Below are positions 11,801 to 22,118 of a stretch of DNA of 64,000 bases, in pieces (the first letter of the stretch is position 1; each line of letters starts with the position of its first letter). The notes below the pieces were generated by a model. That model was not told the origin of the DNA and made no database searches. It saw only the letters and a list, made by a program, of their open reading frames with translations. The DNA is taken from assembly GCA_021521415.1 (NCBI GenBank), contig JAIQDT010009186.1, forward strand, positions 49,706 to 113,705, given 5' to 3'. A program made the position numbers and the translations under genes. Source of the DNA: Bidens hawaiensis (Eukaryota > Streptophyta > Magnoliopsida > Asterales > Asteraceae).

Positions 11801-12415
11801 TTGGGGTGAAAAGCAATCATATCTGAAACTTGTAATGATGTGAATTATCTAAGTGCTAACACACGAAAGTCTCCACGATCATATTGATTAACTTCGAGCC
11901 GGTGGCTTGTGAATAGTACTATTGGTTTAACAAACCCAAACGGAATCGGCCTGGTTGCCATCTCACATAGCGCCGTTTGTACATACAGTCAAGGCTTCAC
12001 TGTAGCTTAGCATAATTACATCATTTACATACATACGTACTTATGTCATGATTACAAGTGTTAACTTGTGAATATTCATAACTGTTTTCTTGAAACTCGT
12101 GAAACTCACCAACTCCAGTAGTTGTCCCATTTTAAACTGCTTTTCAGGATTACCAAAGGTTGGAATAAAATGATGTCGTGCTATCTATTGTGGAACATGC
12201 TCGATGCTATGTGAAAAGATGCAAGGTTATTAGTACAAATAGAATAGTTTAACGAACGTATTTTGTTGTAACACCTAGTTTGAACACAAAGATATATCAA
12301 TTTAATATAATGTAAATTAGTTTGTAATGTTTCTTTATAAACAGTGTTGTGGATACCAGAGGTGTCTTTTACATTCCCGTTTTACGCTTCCGCATTGTGC
12401 TAGTCGGGTGTGACA
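8861..12415 (+). repeat. Long 5' LTR (3555 bp)
   Basis: The left boundary is tgttatcacaccccc, directly abutting the truncated integrase. The right boundary is ...cgggtgtgaca, five bases before a tRNA-iMet-type primer binding site. TG...CA ends plus the adjacent PBS define a 5' LTR in plus orientation. At 3.55 kb it is unusually long. It contains no coding frame. A diverged internal repeat is visible: 'gacccggcccatcgtggc' near 9230 and 'aggtccggcccaacgtggc' near 9380. The region 11658-11692 is a long run of A/T triplets. The matching 3' LTR is not in the window, so the LTR call rests on its ends and the PBS only. Confidence 0.6.
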
Positions 12416-12420
12416 AAAGT

Positions 12421-12433
12421 TGGTATCAGAGCC
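12421..12433 (+). other. Primer binding site (tRNA-iMet type)
   Basis: tggtatcagagcc lies 5 bp after the LTR end. This is complementary to the 3' end of plant initiator tRNA-Met, the usual primer of plant gypsy and copia elements. Confidence 0.85.
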
Positions 12434-12970
12434 ATTGGTTATAAAGGATCAGGTTATCCCTTAGGGTACCTAAAATATAACTGTAGGCTCGATTAACTCT
12501 GGGAAATATTAAAATAATAATTTAATATTATATACTGATGGATATCGAGATGAACTTGTTGGGCAAGTGAGTTATTGTGGTCCGGAACATAATAACAGAC
12601 TTGTTTGTACGAGGGAATTTGGGGAGAAGTCACGGAACGTGAGGGTAGGTAAAAATGGAAACATATGTGTATAAAAGATAATACTGAGTAAGTATATATA
12701 TATATGTAAAACACATACGTGCTTATCTGAAATAAGGTGTATGAATATGTGTACGTACGATGTTACCGATAACAGTAAATCTTATTATAAATATTATATT
12801 CATTGATATTCAATAATAATTCTAATTATAACTAAAAATAAAATTTTAATAAAACTAATATTATATTCTAATATAATTAATATTAAATTTGGTTTAATTA
12901 ATTAATCTTCCCGACAATAGTTAGCGCTAACAATAGATATTATTCTTATAACTAACCTTTGTGCAGAGAT
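12434..12970 (+). other. Retroelement 5' leader, AT-rich
   Basis: Untranslated leader between PBS and the first ORF. Strongly AT-rich with a short (TA)n run near 12693-12706. No protein seen. Confidence 0.5.
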
Positions 12971-13656
12971 ATGACAAGGAATAACGACTACGTACCGGAG
13001 GAAGAACCGGTAAGGAGGACCCAGAGGAGGACCCAGAGGCGGATCCAGAGGAGGACCCAGAGGAGGATCCAGAGGAGGAGGACCCAGAAGAGGAACCAGA
13101 GGAGGATAAGGAAGAGGTGGAAGAAGAAGTTATTTGTAGAGAGCTACCCAGTAATGTGCCAGACCTGTCCGGCTACAGAAGAAATAGTTACCCACCCAAG
13201 TCACCACGCAAAGATCAAAACGAAGTTAACAGTCAGTACCATTCACCTGCTAGAGTAGCCAGATCACCCACTCCACCTATTCACCTGTCGCCGACGACTT
13301 CAGCTACTGCACGAGTTCAACAGACTGCCCGTATTCGGGTAACCCCGATTGACCCTACCTCGATTCCATTCAGATCTACCCACTATCGGGGAGGACCTTC
13401 ACGTCCTAGGACAGATACTTCATCTTCCCGTTCGTTGAGTATATCTACCCCTGGCCCTGACCACCCAAACGTAGGAAACAACTCTTGGATGGCTGTTCTG
13501 ACTGACCGTGTGATAGACCACTGGATAGCCATAGATAACATTAACCAGGAAAGGAGGGACGTGACCCAGTGCTTATTGATGTTACAGCAGATAGTACTGA
13601 ACCTGCAGCAGTCAGATGCCTACCACCGTTGGTGTTTGGATAGGGTGACAGTTTGA
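12971..13656 (+). pseudogene. Leader ORF with Glu-Asp-Pro repeat, frameshifted
   Basis: An ATG at 12971 opens a frame that shifts by one base within about 30 bases. The main frame is then open from 12985 to 13656. Its N-terminal part is an acidic repeat of 'EEDP' units encoded by gaggacccagag-type minisatellite units (about 13003-13110). The middle is Ser/Pro/Thr/Arg-rich and low complexity. The last 55 residues look like an amphipathic helix ('NNSWMAVLTDRVIDHWIAI' onwards). It sits between LTR/PBS and the gag start, so it may be a pre-gag accessory ORF or an extended gag N-terminus. I recognise no named domain. Reading the minisatellite in the wrong frame gives an arginine-rich artefact. Confidence 0.4.
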
Positions 13657-14070
13657 CTGTGGAACTGTTACTGGATGATTAAGGTGTTGTTGTTTTTATG
13701 TTTGTGGCTAGTCTATCGTTTGTATGGATAGATTCAGGATGTTACAGATATGTGTACGTGATCTTTTGATACTCCATGTATGTATATAGTAGTATGTTAT
13801 GTTAAAAATGGGGCACAATTTTGTACATTATTACAAGCACTGACCCTTACAGGGTTAAGTCTCCCTTAGTGACAGATTTTGATATATATATGCAAGCACT
13901 GGCCTTTATCAGGCTAAGTCTATGTACCTTTTGTTATTAATATACAGGGCAGTTTGTGAAATACCAGTGTGTTATTTGATTCACTATGCAACATTTATTG
14001 TGATTATGGTTACAATGTGCCGTATACTGGAATTAGTATTAATTGGCTTATATTTGTTTATCATTATAGA
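13657..14070 (+). other. Spacer between leader ORF and gag
   Basis: AT-rich spacer with a repeated phrase: 'gcaagcactggcc' and 'caagcactgaccc' followed by 'ggttaagtct/ggctaagtct' at about 13832-13864 and 13890-13921, a diverged direct repeat of about 58 bp period. No gene. Confidence 0.4.
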
Positions 14071-14398
14071 ATGGCCCCAAAGAAAGCAAATCCTATGACT
14101 GAGGCAGAAATAGCCGAGATGATTGCTCGGCAAATGCAAGCAGTAATCCCACTTATTGTAACACAGGTGACTGCCGGTGTAAACGCAAATATGCAAACAA
14201 ACCAACAACCCATCAATAATGTTCCCCCAAACAACACTGAAACTGTCAAAAATAATAATCCCCTGCCTAATACAAACGCCCCTCCCAATGCAAATAATCC
14301 CCCACCGGATACAATCCCCTGCCTAATACAAACGCCCCTCCCAATGCAAATAATCCTCCACCGGATACAAATAATGTCAACAACAACAATATTGTCAA
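14071..14398 (+). pseudogene. gag N-terminus, frameshifted by duplication and truncated
   Basis: From the ATG at 14071 the frame reads 'MAPKK' and then 'MTEAEIAEMIARQMQAVIPL'. This short helical N-terminus followed by an Asn/Pro/Thr-rich linker is typical of plant Ty3/gypsy gag. A 56-bp tandem duplication (14257-14368) is not a multiple of three and throws the frame. The capsid core, zinc knuckle, protease and reverse transcriptase are all absent. The next recognisable sequence, from about 14399, is RNase H of a Tat-like element. Reading therefore jumps from gag N-terminus to RNase H, which shows deletion or recombination between two elements. Confidence 0.6.
14257..14368. repeat. 56-bp tandem duplication
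   Basis: Copies 14257-14312 and 14313-14368 differ by about one base. They start aatcccctgcctaatac and end ccaccggatac. Near-identity shows the duplication is younger than most decay in the region. Confidence 0.9.
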
Positions 14399-15828
14399 CA
14401 TGGCTTCATATTTGTCCCAGGCCAAGGATCTCATGCAGCAGCTTAGTTCCTGCAAAGTGGTCCACATCAAACGAGCGGATGCTATAAGTAAGTTAGCATC
14501 CACCAGTTTCAAGCATCTGAGTAGAGATGTGCGGATTGAGATCCTGGACATCTCGTACGTTCCTCAACATCAAGTCATGGTTATTCAAACATGAACAGTT
14601 TCATGGATGAAACCCATCATGGAATATTTGTCCTCCGGTATTTTACCAGAAACAAAATCATGGCACGAAAGATCCGTCACAAAGCGCTATTTTATCAAGT
14701 TCATGATGACGTTCTGTATAGAAAATCCTTCCTCGGTCCATACTTTGATGCGTAGATGTAGAGGATGCCAATTACTTAATCACAGAAATACATGAATGCA
14801 TCTGCGGGCTACATGCAGGAGCAAGGATGGTGGTGGCAAAGATCATGAATGCAGGGTATTACTGGCCGGCATGCACATGGACGCGGTCAAAGAGATCAGA
14901 AAGTGTGATTCTTGTGAAAGGCATGTGCCTCATATACTCCAACCCCAGAACAAGTTAATCCCAATAACCTCTATGTGGCCTTTCCAAAAATTGGCCATAG
15001 ACATTATGGGTCCATTCCCAGAAGCACCAGGGTGGGTGAAGTTTTTATTGGTCACAATCGATTATTTCACCAAATGGGTGGAGGCCAAGCCATTAGAAGA
15101 TATTACAGCAGCAAACATAAACAAATTCCTTTAGGAATTCATCATATGCTGTTTTGGCCTCCCGTAGACGATGGTTAGTGACAATGGCACTCAATTTGCT
15201 GACAAGGGGCCTTCAAGAATTTTTGTCAGAATTGCATATCACGCAAGTTTTCACGTCGGTAGCTCATCCAGAAGCCAATGGGCAAGTGGAGCAAGCCCAT
15301 CGAAGTATCAAGGATGGCATCAAAGCTTTGTTGGGAATGAAAAGAACCGGATGGGTAGACGATTTGCCACATGTTTTGTGGGCTCACAGAACCAATAAGA
15401 AAACAAGCAATTCCGAAACCCCATTTAGCTTAACATATGGCACGAAAGCAATGATTCATGATGAAATAGGTGTCTCATTCGTAGGGATGATTTTGATTGA
15501 TGAAAATGAAAAGGAGCTATAGTTGAACCTAGACCCCCTAGAAGAGCGAAGAGAGTTGCCGGCCATACGAGACAACAAGTACAAGCGCCAACTCCAAAAG
15601 TATTATGACGCCCATTTTAAAATATGCAAACAGAACAAAGGGGATTATGTATTCCAGGACAACGAAGCGTCAAACGCTGAGTCACCACGAAAGCTAGCTC
15701 CCGCTTGGGAGGGACCCTATGAAATCAATGAAGTCTTGGGAAAAGGCGCATACAAGTTGATAAAACTAGATGGAACGCCGATTCCCAGAACATGGAACAT
15801 GGCGCAATTTAAACGGTGCAACTTATGA
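14399..15828 (+). pseudogene. Tat-like RNase H end and integrase, multiple frameshifts
   Basis: Segments in shifting frames give the RNase H tail ('ADAISKLASTSFKHLS', 14400-14594). A zinc-binding HHCC region follows: 'HECICGLH', then 'KCDSCERH' around 14910-14930. The integrase core comes next: 'LAIDIMGPFPEAPG' with catalytic Asp, 'VSDNGTQFA' with the second Asp near 15171-15190, and 'PEANGQVEQAHRSI' with the Glu near 15280. The frame continues through 'WVDDLPHVLWAHRT', a stop at 15520-15522, and the C-terminal domain ending 'AQFKRCNL' at 15828. This is Ty3/gypsy integrase of the Tat branch. The three catalytic acidic residues survive, but frameshifts and at least three stops make it inactive. 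Antisense accessory ORFs downstream fit the Tat arrangement. Confidence 0.85.
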
Positions 15829-16218
15829 ACCTGCGCAATATATTAAGGGCCTGCGTGCCTGTTGTTGTCCTGTGTGCCGTGTGGTCGGCCTGCGTGCCAT
15901 TTTGCTGGCCTATGTCCCAAAAATTTCCTTTTTCATGTAATGAATAGTGATTTACTTGTTAATATAAAAAAAATAGTTGCACGCCAAATTCTCATGAACA
16001 TTCATTTGTTATTATTGACTTGCGTATCACTAGTTCAAGTATCATTGTCTTGCGTGTCATTTGTGTATTGTATTTGACTTGCGCGTCATTTCAAACAGCT
16101 AATCCTATATAGACTAAATACATTTATATTGTAAAGATTAACAAGACAAAATGTAAAACCCATGTTATATATACAACCAAAAAAGGGATTACAAAGATAG
16201 AAACAGAAATATGTTACA
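15829..16218. other. Spacer with 'tgcgtgcc/tgcgtatc' phrases
   Basis: The spacer between the end of pol (plus strand) and the 3' end of the antisense accessory ORF contains five or more diverged copies of cctgcgtgcc / cttgcgtgtc words. No gene. Confidence 0.4.
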
Positions 16219-17048
16219 TCATATGACAATAAGATTATTCTTCATTTTGAAGATAATCGTGTAGCTTCTAGACGCCATCTCATTGGGGAGCAAAGCCTTG
16301 AATGGCATCCCAGATTGGGAAGTGTAGATCATCAAAGGCTTGCAGTTCCATGGCATACTTTGTGTTAGTGTCCACAACAAGAAGGGCAAAATTTTCCAAG
16401 GGACACCCCGCCTGTGTAAAACAAACTCCCTCCCAGAAACCCGCCTTGCGACCAGAATCATGGGATGCGCGAGCAGGCCGCACAAGACAGTTTCCCAAGA
16501 CAGACCCTTCATGAATATGGGTAATAATCTGCAAAAGGGAAACTGAAATTATAATCCTGAACAAAAAATGAAGGAAAACAAGAAGGTAGGAGAGGTTCAT
16601 ACATGAGGGAGACCATGATTCACGAGCCACGCCTTGTCTTCAAGAGCCTGTTCTGCGGTTTGCTTTAGGTCACCTTGCTCACCAGTTAGTCGAATATTAT
16701 CTGCAGTAAGCTTCTCAGTTAGGACGTTCTTGGTGGCAACTTCAGCATGCGTGGCAGTGATAACATCCTCCTTGGCTACAAAGCTTGGTCTCCAAGGCAG
16801 ACCTCGCATCTTCTACCTTACCGAGTTCAGCTTCACGGGCGCAGGTTGGAGTGCGTGCGGCTTCGAGTGTTACATTTTGTTGCCGACACGCCTCTTCCCA
16901 GTCCTTGGCGGCAGATGCTTGACGAGCCTTCTCGGACTCCAAGGCCTTCTCGGCGTCCTTCAGCTTCCACTTGGCAGTGTTAGCTTCCAGACGGTACTTT
17001 TCCTTATCGGCCCGGAGATCCTGGAGAACATCATCCTGAGCTACCCAA
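16219..17048 (-). pseudogene. Tat antisense accessory ORF, copy B, 3' half
   Basis: Minus-strand fragments encode a charged coiled-coil region ('KLKDAEKALESEKARQASAAKDWEEA' type, 16742-17040). A C-terminal block follows with 'IHEGSVLGNCLV' and 'GRKAGFWEGV' (16280-16500). The C-terminal block matches 'IKEGHELGDCLAKL' and 'GQKAGFEEGYAMA' in copy A (22707-23039). Known context: Tat-lineage elements often carry an antisense ORF between pol and the 3' LTR, with a 'putative gypsy-type transposon' N-terminal domain and coiled coils; its function is unknown. The frame is broken several times. The gene continues at 20496 on the far side of an inserted element. Confidence 0.65.
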
Positions 17049-17053
17049 TTCTT

Positions 17054-17557
17054 TATTGGGACTTATATTTTAGACCGACGCATCGAATTATTATTATGGG
17101 TGAAAAATATTAATATTTTTGGTCTCAACCAAGGGTGGATGGCTTGAAGACCAAGTCATGCTAGACTAGTATAAATAGATGTATTTGTTAACTTTTCTAG
17201 CATGAGTGTATTGTGTATTGTGTGAGATCTAGGGTTTTATCTCTTAGAGAGAACCGCCGCCTCCAGGATGAGCTCTCCTAGAGGTGGCTGATCTTTATTG
17301 TATATATGTGTGTATGTATAATTGACTCTGTATAACAATCTTTTGACTAATGAAATCATACTACCACTTCTTTATTTGTGTTTTTGTTTATCCAGTCTAT
17401 TGTTCATTGTAATCGATTCAGGCTCTCTCCCAAACACCACTCATCCGTCCAAAACACCTTTCAAGAGTGAATACGATTCGATCCCAGCTCAGATCCGAGC
17501 TCCACCGTTAATGACGACCATTATTCATGATTCCGCACCGGGGCTCGGGTCTTGTCA
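17054..17557 (+). repeat. 5' LTR of element 1
   Basis: 504 bp. It starts tattgggactt (TG decayed to TA) and ends gggtcttgtca. A TATA box (tataaata) is at 17170-17177. Confidence 0.85.
17170..17177 (+). promoter_or_regulatory. TATA box of element 1 LTR
   Basis: tataaata in the 5' LTR, conserved in the 3' LTR at 20090-20097 and in both LTRs of element 2 (58586-58593, 60206-60213). Conservation across four LTRs supports a promoter role. Confidence 0.6.
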
Positions 17558-17559
17558 GC

Positions 17560-17571
17560 TGGTTTCAAAGC
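17560..17571 (+). other. Decayed primer binding site
   Basis: tggtttcaaagc, two mismatches from tggtatcagagc, 2 bp after the 5' LTR. Confidence 0.65.
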
Positions 17572-18186
17572 GAGTTGCCGAATCGTTAAGACTAACCGCT
17601 GAATCTGATTCATCTCGCTCTTGGATCCACCATGGACATTAAACCGATGAAGTTTTTGAAAAATTTTTAGGGTTTTGAATTTATTTGATGATTTGGGTAA
17701 AATTTTTGTGTATTGATGTTTGGGTTGATAACTCCTTCGGAGATTCAACATCTATTTCATGTTTATTTGGTCATATCGGTCCAGATCTGATGTAACAGTG
17801 TTTTTAGCTCGTTTTGGGGCAAAACTGTTATTGAAGATGATTTTCAGATCTGTAACTGCTGTTGACAGATTGAAGATAAATGGTTGATATCGAGATGATT
17901 GGGATATTGCTACAACGATTAATTTCAGTTAAAGAAGCTTGGTTCTTGATCTAAAAATCAGGGTTTTATGTGCTCATTATTGTTTATGATATGAGTGTGC
18001 TGCTTGAACAGCAAAGGGAATATTGAAGAACATTGCTGCTGGTACAATCTGATATGTAGAAGTCAAGAATGAACAGGTACTAGGAGCAATCTAATCATTG
18101 TTCGTAGCAGCAGATGGAAAATGCAGAGGGAATATTCAAGCAGGTTCTGTATTGGAAAATCATTGATTGATGATGCAGAAGAAAGG

Positions 18187-18560
18187 TCTGTTGTTCGAGC
18201 ATCGATATGTGTACCCGAAAGGTATCTTATCTATTGCTCGAGCATAATGGACAAGACTGTCATGAAATATTACGAGCACAAGGAAATGTTTCTGCTGTTC
18301 GAGCGTCGATATGTTTACCCGAAAGGTATCTTATCTATTGCTCGAGCACAGTGGACAAGTCCTGAACTGTCATGAAGTATTACGAGCACAAGGAAATGTT
18401 TCTGCTGTTCGAGCGTTGATATGTTTACCCGAAAGGTATCTTATCTATTGCTTGAGCACAGTGGACAAGTCCTGAACTTTCATGAAGTCTTTCGAGCACA
18501 ACGGAATGATTCTGCTGTTCGAGCATCAATAGGTTTACTCGAAAGGTAGCGTATCGATTG
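18187..18560 (+). repeat. 104-110 bp tandem repeat
   Basis: Copies start at 18187, 18291, 18401 and 18511 (last partial). Each begins tctgctgttcgagc and contains gaaaggtatcttatctattg. Short length changes between copies show unequal exchange or slippage. Confidence 0.85.
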
Positions 18561-19010
18561 ATTGAGCATGCAAAGTCGAGCACATCAAGTTTGGATTCGA
18601 GCACATAAACCCCAAGCACATCCTTGTTTATCTCAAAACAATCTCTTTTGGTGTCTAGCAAACTTTGTTTTACTTGAGCAAACCTTCTTCGAGCACACTT
18701 TGGCTCCTGAGCATGACCATGAAAAGAGAAGAAAAATACAAGTGTTTTTGAGCACACTTTTGATTTTGAGCGTGCTCTGGAAAAGACAGAAAAACAAAAG
18801 TGTTTTCTAGCAAAGTGTTTTCGAGCAAGGTCTCGAGCGTACTCGATGACAGAGAAAATGACTAAGTATTTTCGAGCAAGGTCTCGAGCATGGTCTCTAG
18901 CATGCTCGAGTAAAGACAGAAGCATGCTCGCGTAACGACAGAAAAATACAAGTGTTCTCTCGAGCAAGGGCCTCGAGCAAGCCCTCGAGCATGCTCGAGC
19001 AAAAAAAAAA
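18560..19010. repeat. CTCGAGCA-type motif array
   Basis: Irregularly spaced ctcgagca, tcgagcac and gagcatgctcg words. They become dense and palindromic at 18840-18995 (e.g. tcgagcatgctcgagc). On the minus strand they give a 248-codon low-complexity frame, which I regard as an artefact. Confidence 0.7.
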
Positions 19011-19969
19011 AAATTATTTGTATGCCCGTGAAGGGACTTTGACTTATGTGTGCTCGTGAATGAATTACACTTGAGATTTTTGGTGCCGTTGACCGTTTGA
19101 CCAAGCTGATCTTTACGGAAGATATGTACTAGGGGTACTTTGGTAAATTTTTTCCAATCATCAATAAGCAAAAGGAAATCAAAGCCTTATCAATTTTTCA
19201 TAACTTCATCAAAGAGCTTTACAAGAACAAGTGTTGACCAAGCTTACGGATTTAATCCCTTATGAGTGTCAACCAACATAATGTTTTGTTTATCTTTGTT
19301 TATTACAGAATCAACACTCTTGATGAGGATGGTCAAGGTTTTTTCACCCATACTTGATTTGAAGAAACAATTTTCAAAGACAATTGCAACGAAATTGGTG
19401 GAGTAAAAATTCTTGAATTTCATTGCAAATTGCTTGTTTCAAATCAAGTGAAAGACTCAAGTTAAGGAAAAGTTGATCAAGATCAATAATCCAAGATTCT
19501 TTGGAGATGTTTCATTGTTTGTGTGTCTTCTGATTTCCTAGTACGGTTGAGAAGATAGAGTCATCACTAGTAACATGGTGAACTGATGACCAACATAGTT
19601 TAACCTCCTATGAAAACAGTCACTTGACAATCAAGAATGGGTTATGGTTGACTTGAATGCTATCTTGATTTAGGGAAAGGTTTGAAGATGACTTACAAAG
19701 GAAGAAACGGGTTTGAATAATGGAAGATTATTTGATGATCACATTGAGTTTATCTCTTTTTGTGATGACCTTGCTACTTAAAGTTGATCTTTGAAGTTTA
19801 AAGCCTCGTTCATATGCCCATACAACTGTATCCAAAAGTGATATAAGAGAGATGATTCGAAATGAACAATGGGAGAAGCTTAACGTGAGGGTGAGAAGTT
19901 CAACGAAAACCAATGGGTTTTTGAGATGATCATGGAAGAAATTCGATGGCATCGGTCTAAGGGGGAGAT

Positions 19970-20490
19970 TGTTGGGACTTATATTTTAGACCGACGCATC
20001 GAATTATTATTATTATGGGTGAAAAATAATTAATATTTTTGGTCTCAACCAAGGGTGGATGGCTTGAAGACTAAGTCATGCTAGACTAGTATAAATAGAT
20101 GTATTTGTTAATTTTTCTAGCATGAGTGTATTGTGTATTGTGTGAGATCTAGGGTTTTATCTCTTAGAGAGAGCCGCCGCCTCTAGGATGAGCTCTCCTG
20201 GAGGTGGCTAATCTTTATTGTAAGTATGTGTGTATGTATAATTGAATCTGTATGACAATATTTTGACTAATGAAATCATACTACCACTTCTTTCTTTGTG
20301 TTTCGATTACATATATTTGTTCATCCAGTTTATTGTTCATTGTATTCGATTCAGGCTCTCTCCCAAACACCACTCATCCGTCCAAAACACCTTTCAAGAG
20401 TGAATACGATTCGATCCTAGCTCAGATCCGAGCTCCACCATTAATAACGACGATTATTCACTCTTCCGCACTGGGGCTCGGGTCTTGTCA
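19970..20490 (+). repeat. 3' LTR of element 1
   Basis: 521 bp, tgttgggactt to gggtcttgtca. It is preceded by the PPT gggggaga at 19961-19968 and followed by the target duplication. Confidence 0.85.
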
Positions 20491-20495
20491 TTCTT

Positions 20496-22118
20496 ACCCA
20501 TAAACATTCAGTCCCGATAGATCTCCTAAGTCGTCGAGACCAAGTTTTCCATACGATAGATATGTGCATTGGCAAGGGATACGCGGGCACGTTTTGCGTT
20601 CCGCAGGAGGAACACCCTCGTGGAGAAATTCAAAACAAATTTCCCCATCGGTGAACCTGGATTCTGGAGTCAGCTTCCAGTCTGGACGATGACGTACCAC
20701 ATCCTCCTGTAGATCACGAGCCCTCGCATCCCTCTCCAAGGATGAGCAAGTAGGTGATGGAGGAGGAAGCTTGGAAGACTGTCCCGCTTGTTCACCATCC
20801 CCTTGTAAAACAGGGGGAAACGGGTAAAGGAACTTGCATTTCTGCCACATCTCCAGGAGATCTTGGAGCAACACCCTCATGCGCCTTCCCCTTGTCAGTG
20901 GGATAAAGTTTGCTGGGAACACTCTTGGCGGAAGGGGAATCCGAGATAACAATAGTAGCAGTGGGCTGAGGCATAAGATATGATACAATAGAATAGTTAA
21001 TACTCATGATAAGAGAGGAATTCGCGAATCAGAATATACCTGGGACGTCTTGTAAAAGAGTGGTATTTCGATCACGAAGGCGGGTCCTCTTCACTTTCTT
21101 GGGAGAAACAGGAGGAGAAGGGTCAGAACCCTGGTCCTCAGCGCCCGCCACCCCAGAGGTATGGGAGGGACTAGCTTCCTTCCTCTTACTACCAAAAGCT
21201 GTAAATTACGCAAGTATCAGAAATAATCACGTATAAACTAAATAGACAACGCATTACCTATAATGTAAAGGGCCACTGAGACCATAGGTTCCTGACGGAT
21301 CATCTATGGGATAAGAAGTTATCTCTAGTTTTGTCAAGAATGTTGAGCTCATTCTTATCCTGTGGTAAAAGTTGCATCGTCTGTGGCACGCCATCAGCAA
21401 GAACGGCCAGGAGGATTCCTTCAGCTGCACAAATGAGCTGCGTAAGACACCAAGACAAGGTACTTAAAAAGATAATGACATACTTACTTCTGTTTGGCAT
21501 GCGGAAGTAGGGGACAACATTCGGATAGGGCCACAGGTGCCTCATCCCAGCACGCACCAACGCAACTTCAGGGATGGGGCGCATCGACGTAGGGGTATGT
21601 GTCAATAAGTTATACCACCCCAATCCCTCAGGACGCTCAACGCGTGGTAAAGAAAGTAGTGGTTGATCCGTTGGGCAACGATACATGGATAACGGGACCG
21701 TGTCGTCCCGCACCCATAAAAACTTGCTTTACCAATGAGAATCCAAGGGGGATGTCTCGAGTGCAATTGCATCTTATATAAAACTGAAAACTTGTCAAAT
21801 TTTGGAACAACACCATGCGCCCTTCAACAGAACTCGAAGTGGTGCATGCGCATTAACCCTGATGCATGCAGCTGAGAAAGATGAAGCATCTTGCCAGTGA
21901 TGAGATTACCCAGAAACCTAGTAATCGGAAACTTAAGTTTTCTAGATGCAAAATACTCAGCATACACGTGGTTTATCAGCCGTAGAACCTGGAACTGTGA
22001 ATTCTGGTTCCCATTCAGGAGCAATCCCGTAAGCATTGACGATGTCTTGAAATCCCTTTACATTCCAATCAATAGGGATACGATCAACAGTCTGAAGCAC
22101 CGGTCTCGTCGACATCAT
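20496..22118 (-). pseudogene. Tat antisense accessory ORF, copy B, 5' half (gypsy-type transposon domain)
   Basis: A plausible ATG is at 22116-22118 on the minus strand. The N-terminus reads 'VDRIPIDWNVKGFQDIVNAYGIAPEW'. It is followed, in shifted frames, by 'FPITRFLGNLITGKMLHLSQLHASGLMRMHHFEFC' (21824-21930) and 'GWYNLLTHTPTSMRPIPEVALVRAGMRHLWPYP' (about 21530-21640). This is the pattern of the 'putative gypsy type transposon' domain (Transposase_28, PF04195) found in antisense ORFs of Tat elements. The middle is basic/proline-rich, then a helical region ending at 20496. Copy A (22707-25027) has the same order. Several frameshifts; function of the family unknown. Confidence 0.7.

Larger units (their letters stand above)
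17054..20490 (+). mobile_element. Non-autonomous copia-like LTR element 1 (3437 bp)
   Basis: LTRs (17054-17557 and 19970-20490) flank a 2.4-kb interior. The target duplication ttctt is perfect (17049-17053 and 20491-20495), and the antisense ORF resumes across it. A decayed PBS (tggtttcaaagc) follows the 5' LTR and a PPT (gggggaga) precedes the 3' LTR. The interior encodes nothing recognisable: no gag, protease, integrase or RT. Instead it holds a tandem repeat (18187-18560) and dense CTCGAGCA-type words. It must have moved with proteins from an autonomous relative. The same family occurs at 58466-60594. LTR ends and PPT are copia-like; class assignment is inference. Confidence 0.85.

Noticed and set aside
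12959..13258. Arg-rich 99-codon frame over the minisatellite
   Set aside because: Out-of-frame reading of the EEDP minisatellite; the acidic frame runs on for 180 codons and fits better.
18187..18560. Possible CRISPR-like array
   Set aside because: Repeats are ~105-110 bp contiguous tandem units without unique spacers, inside a plant LTR element.
18425..19171. 248-codon minus-strand frame in element 1
   Set aside because: It is made of the CTCGAGCA repeat read as Ala-Arg-Asp-Leu-like low complexity. No conserved domain, and the related element 2 does not keep it.
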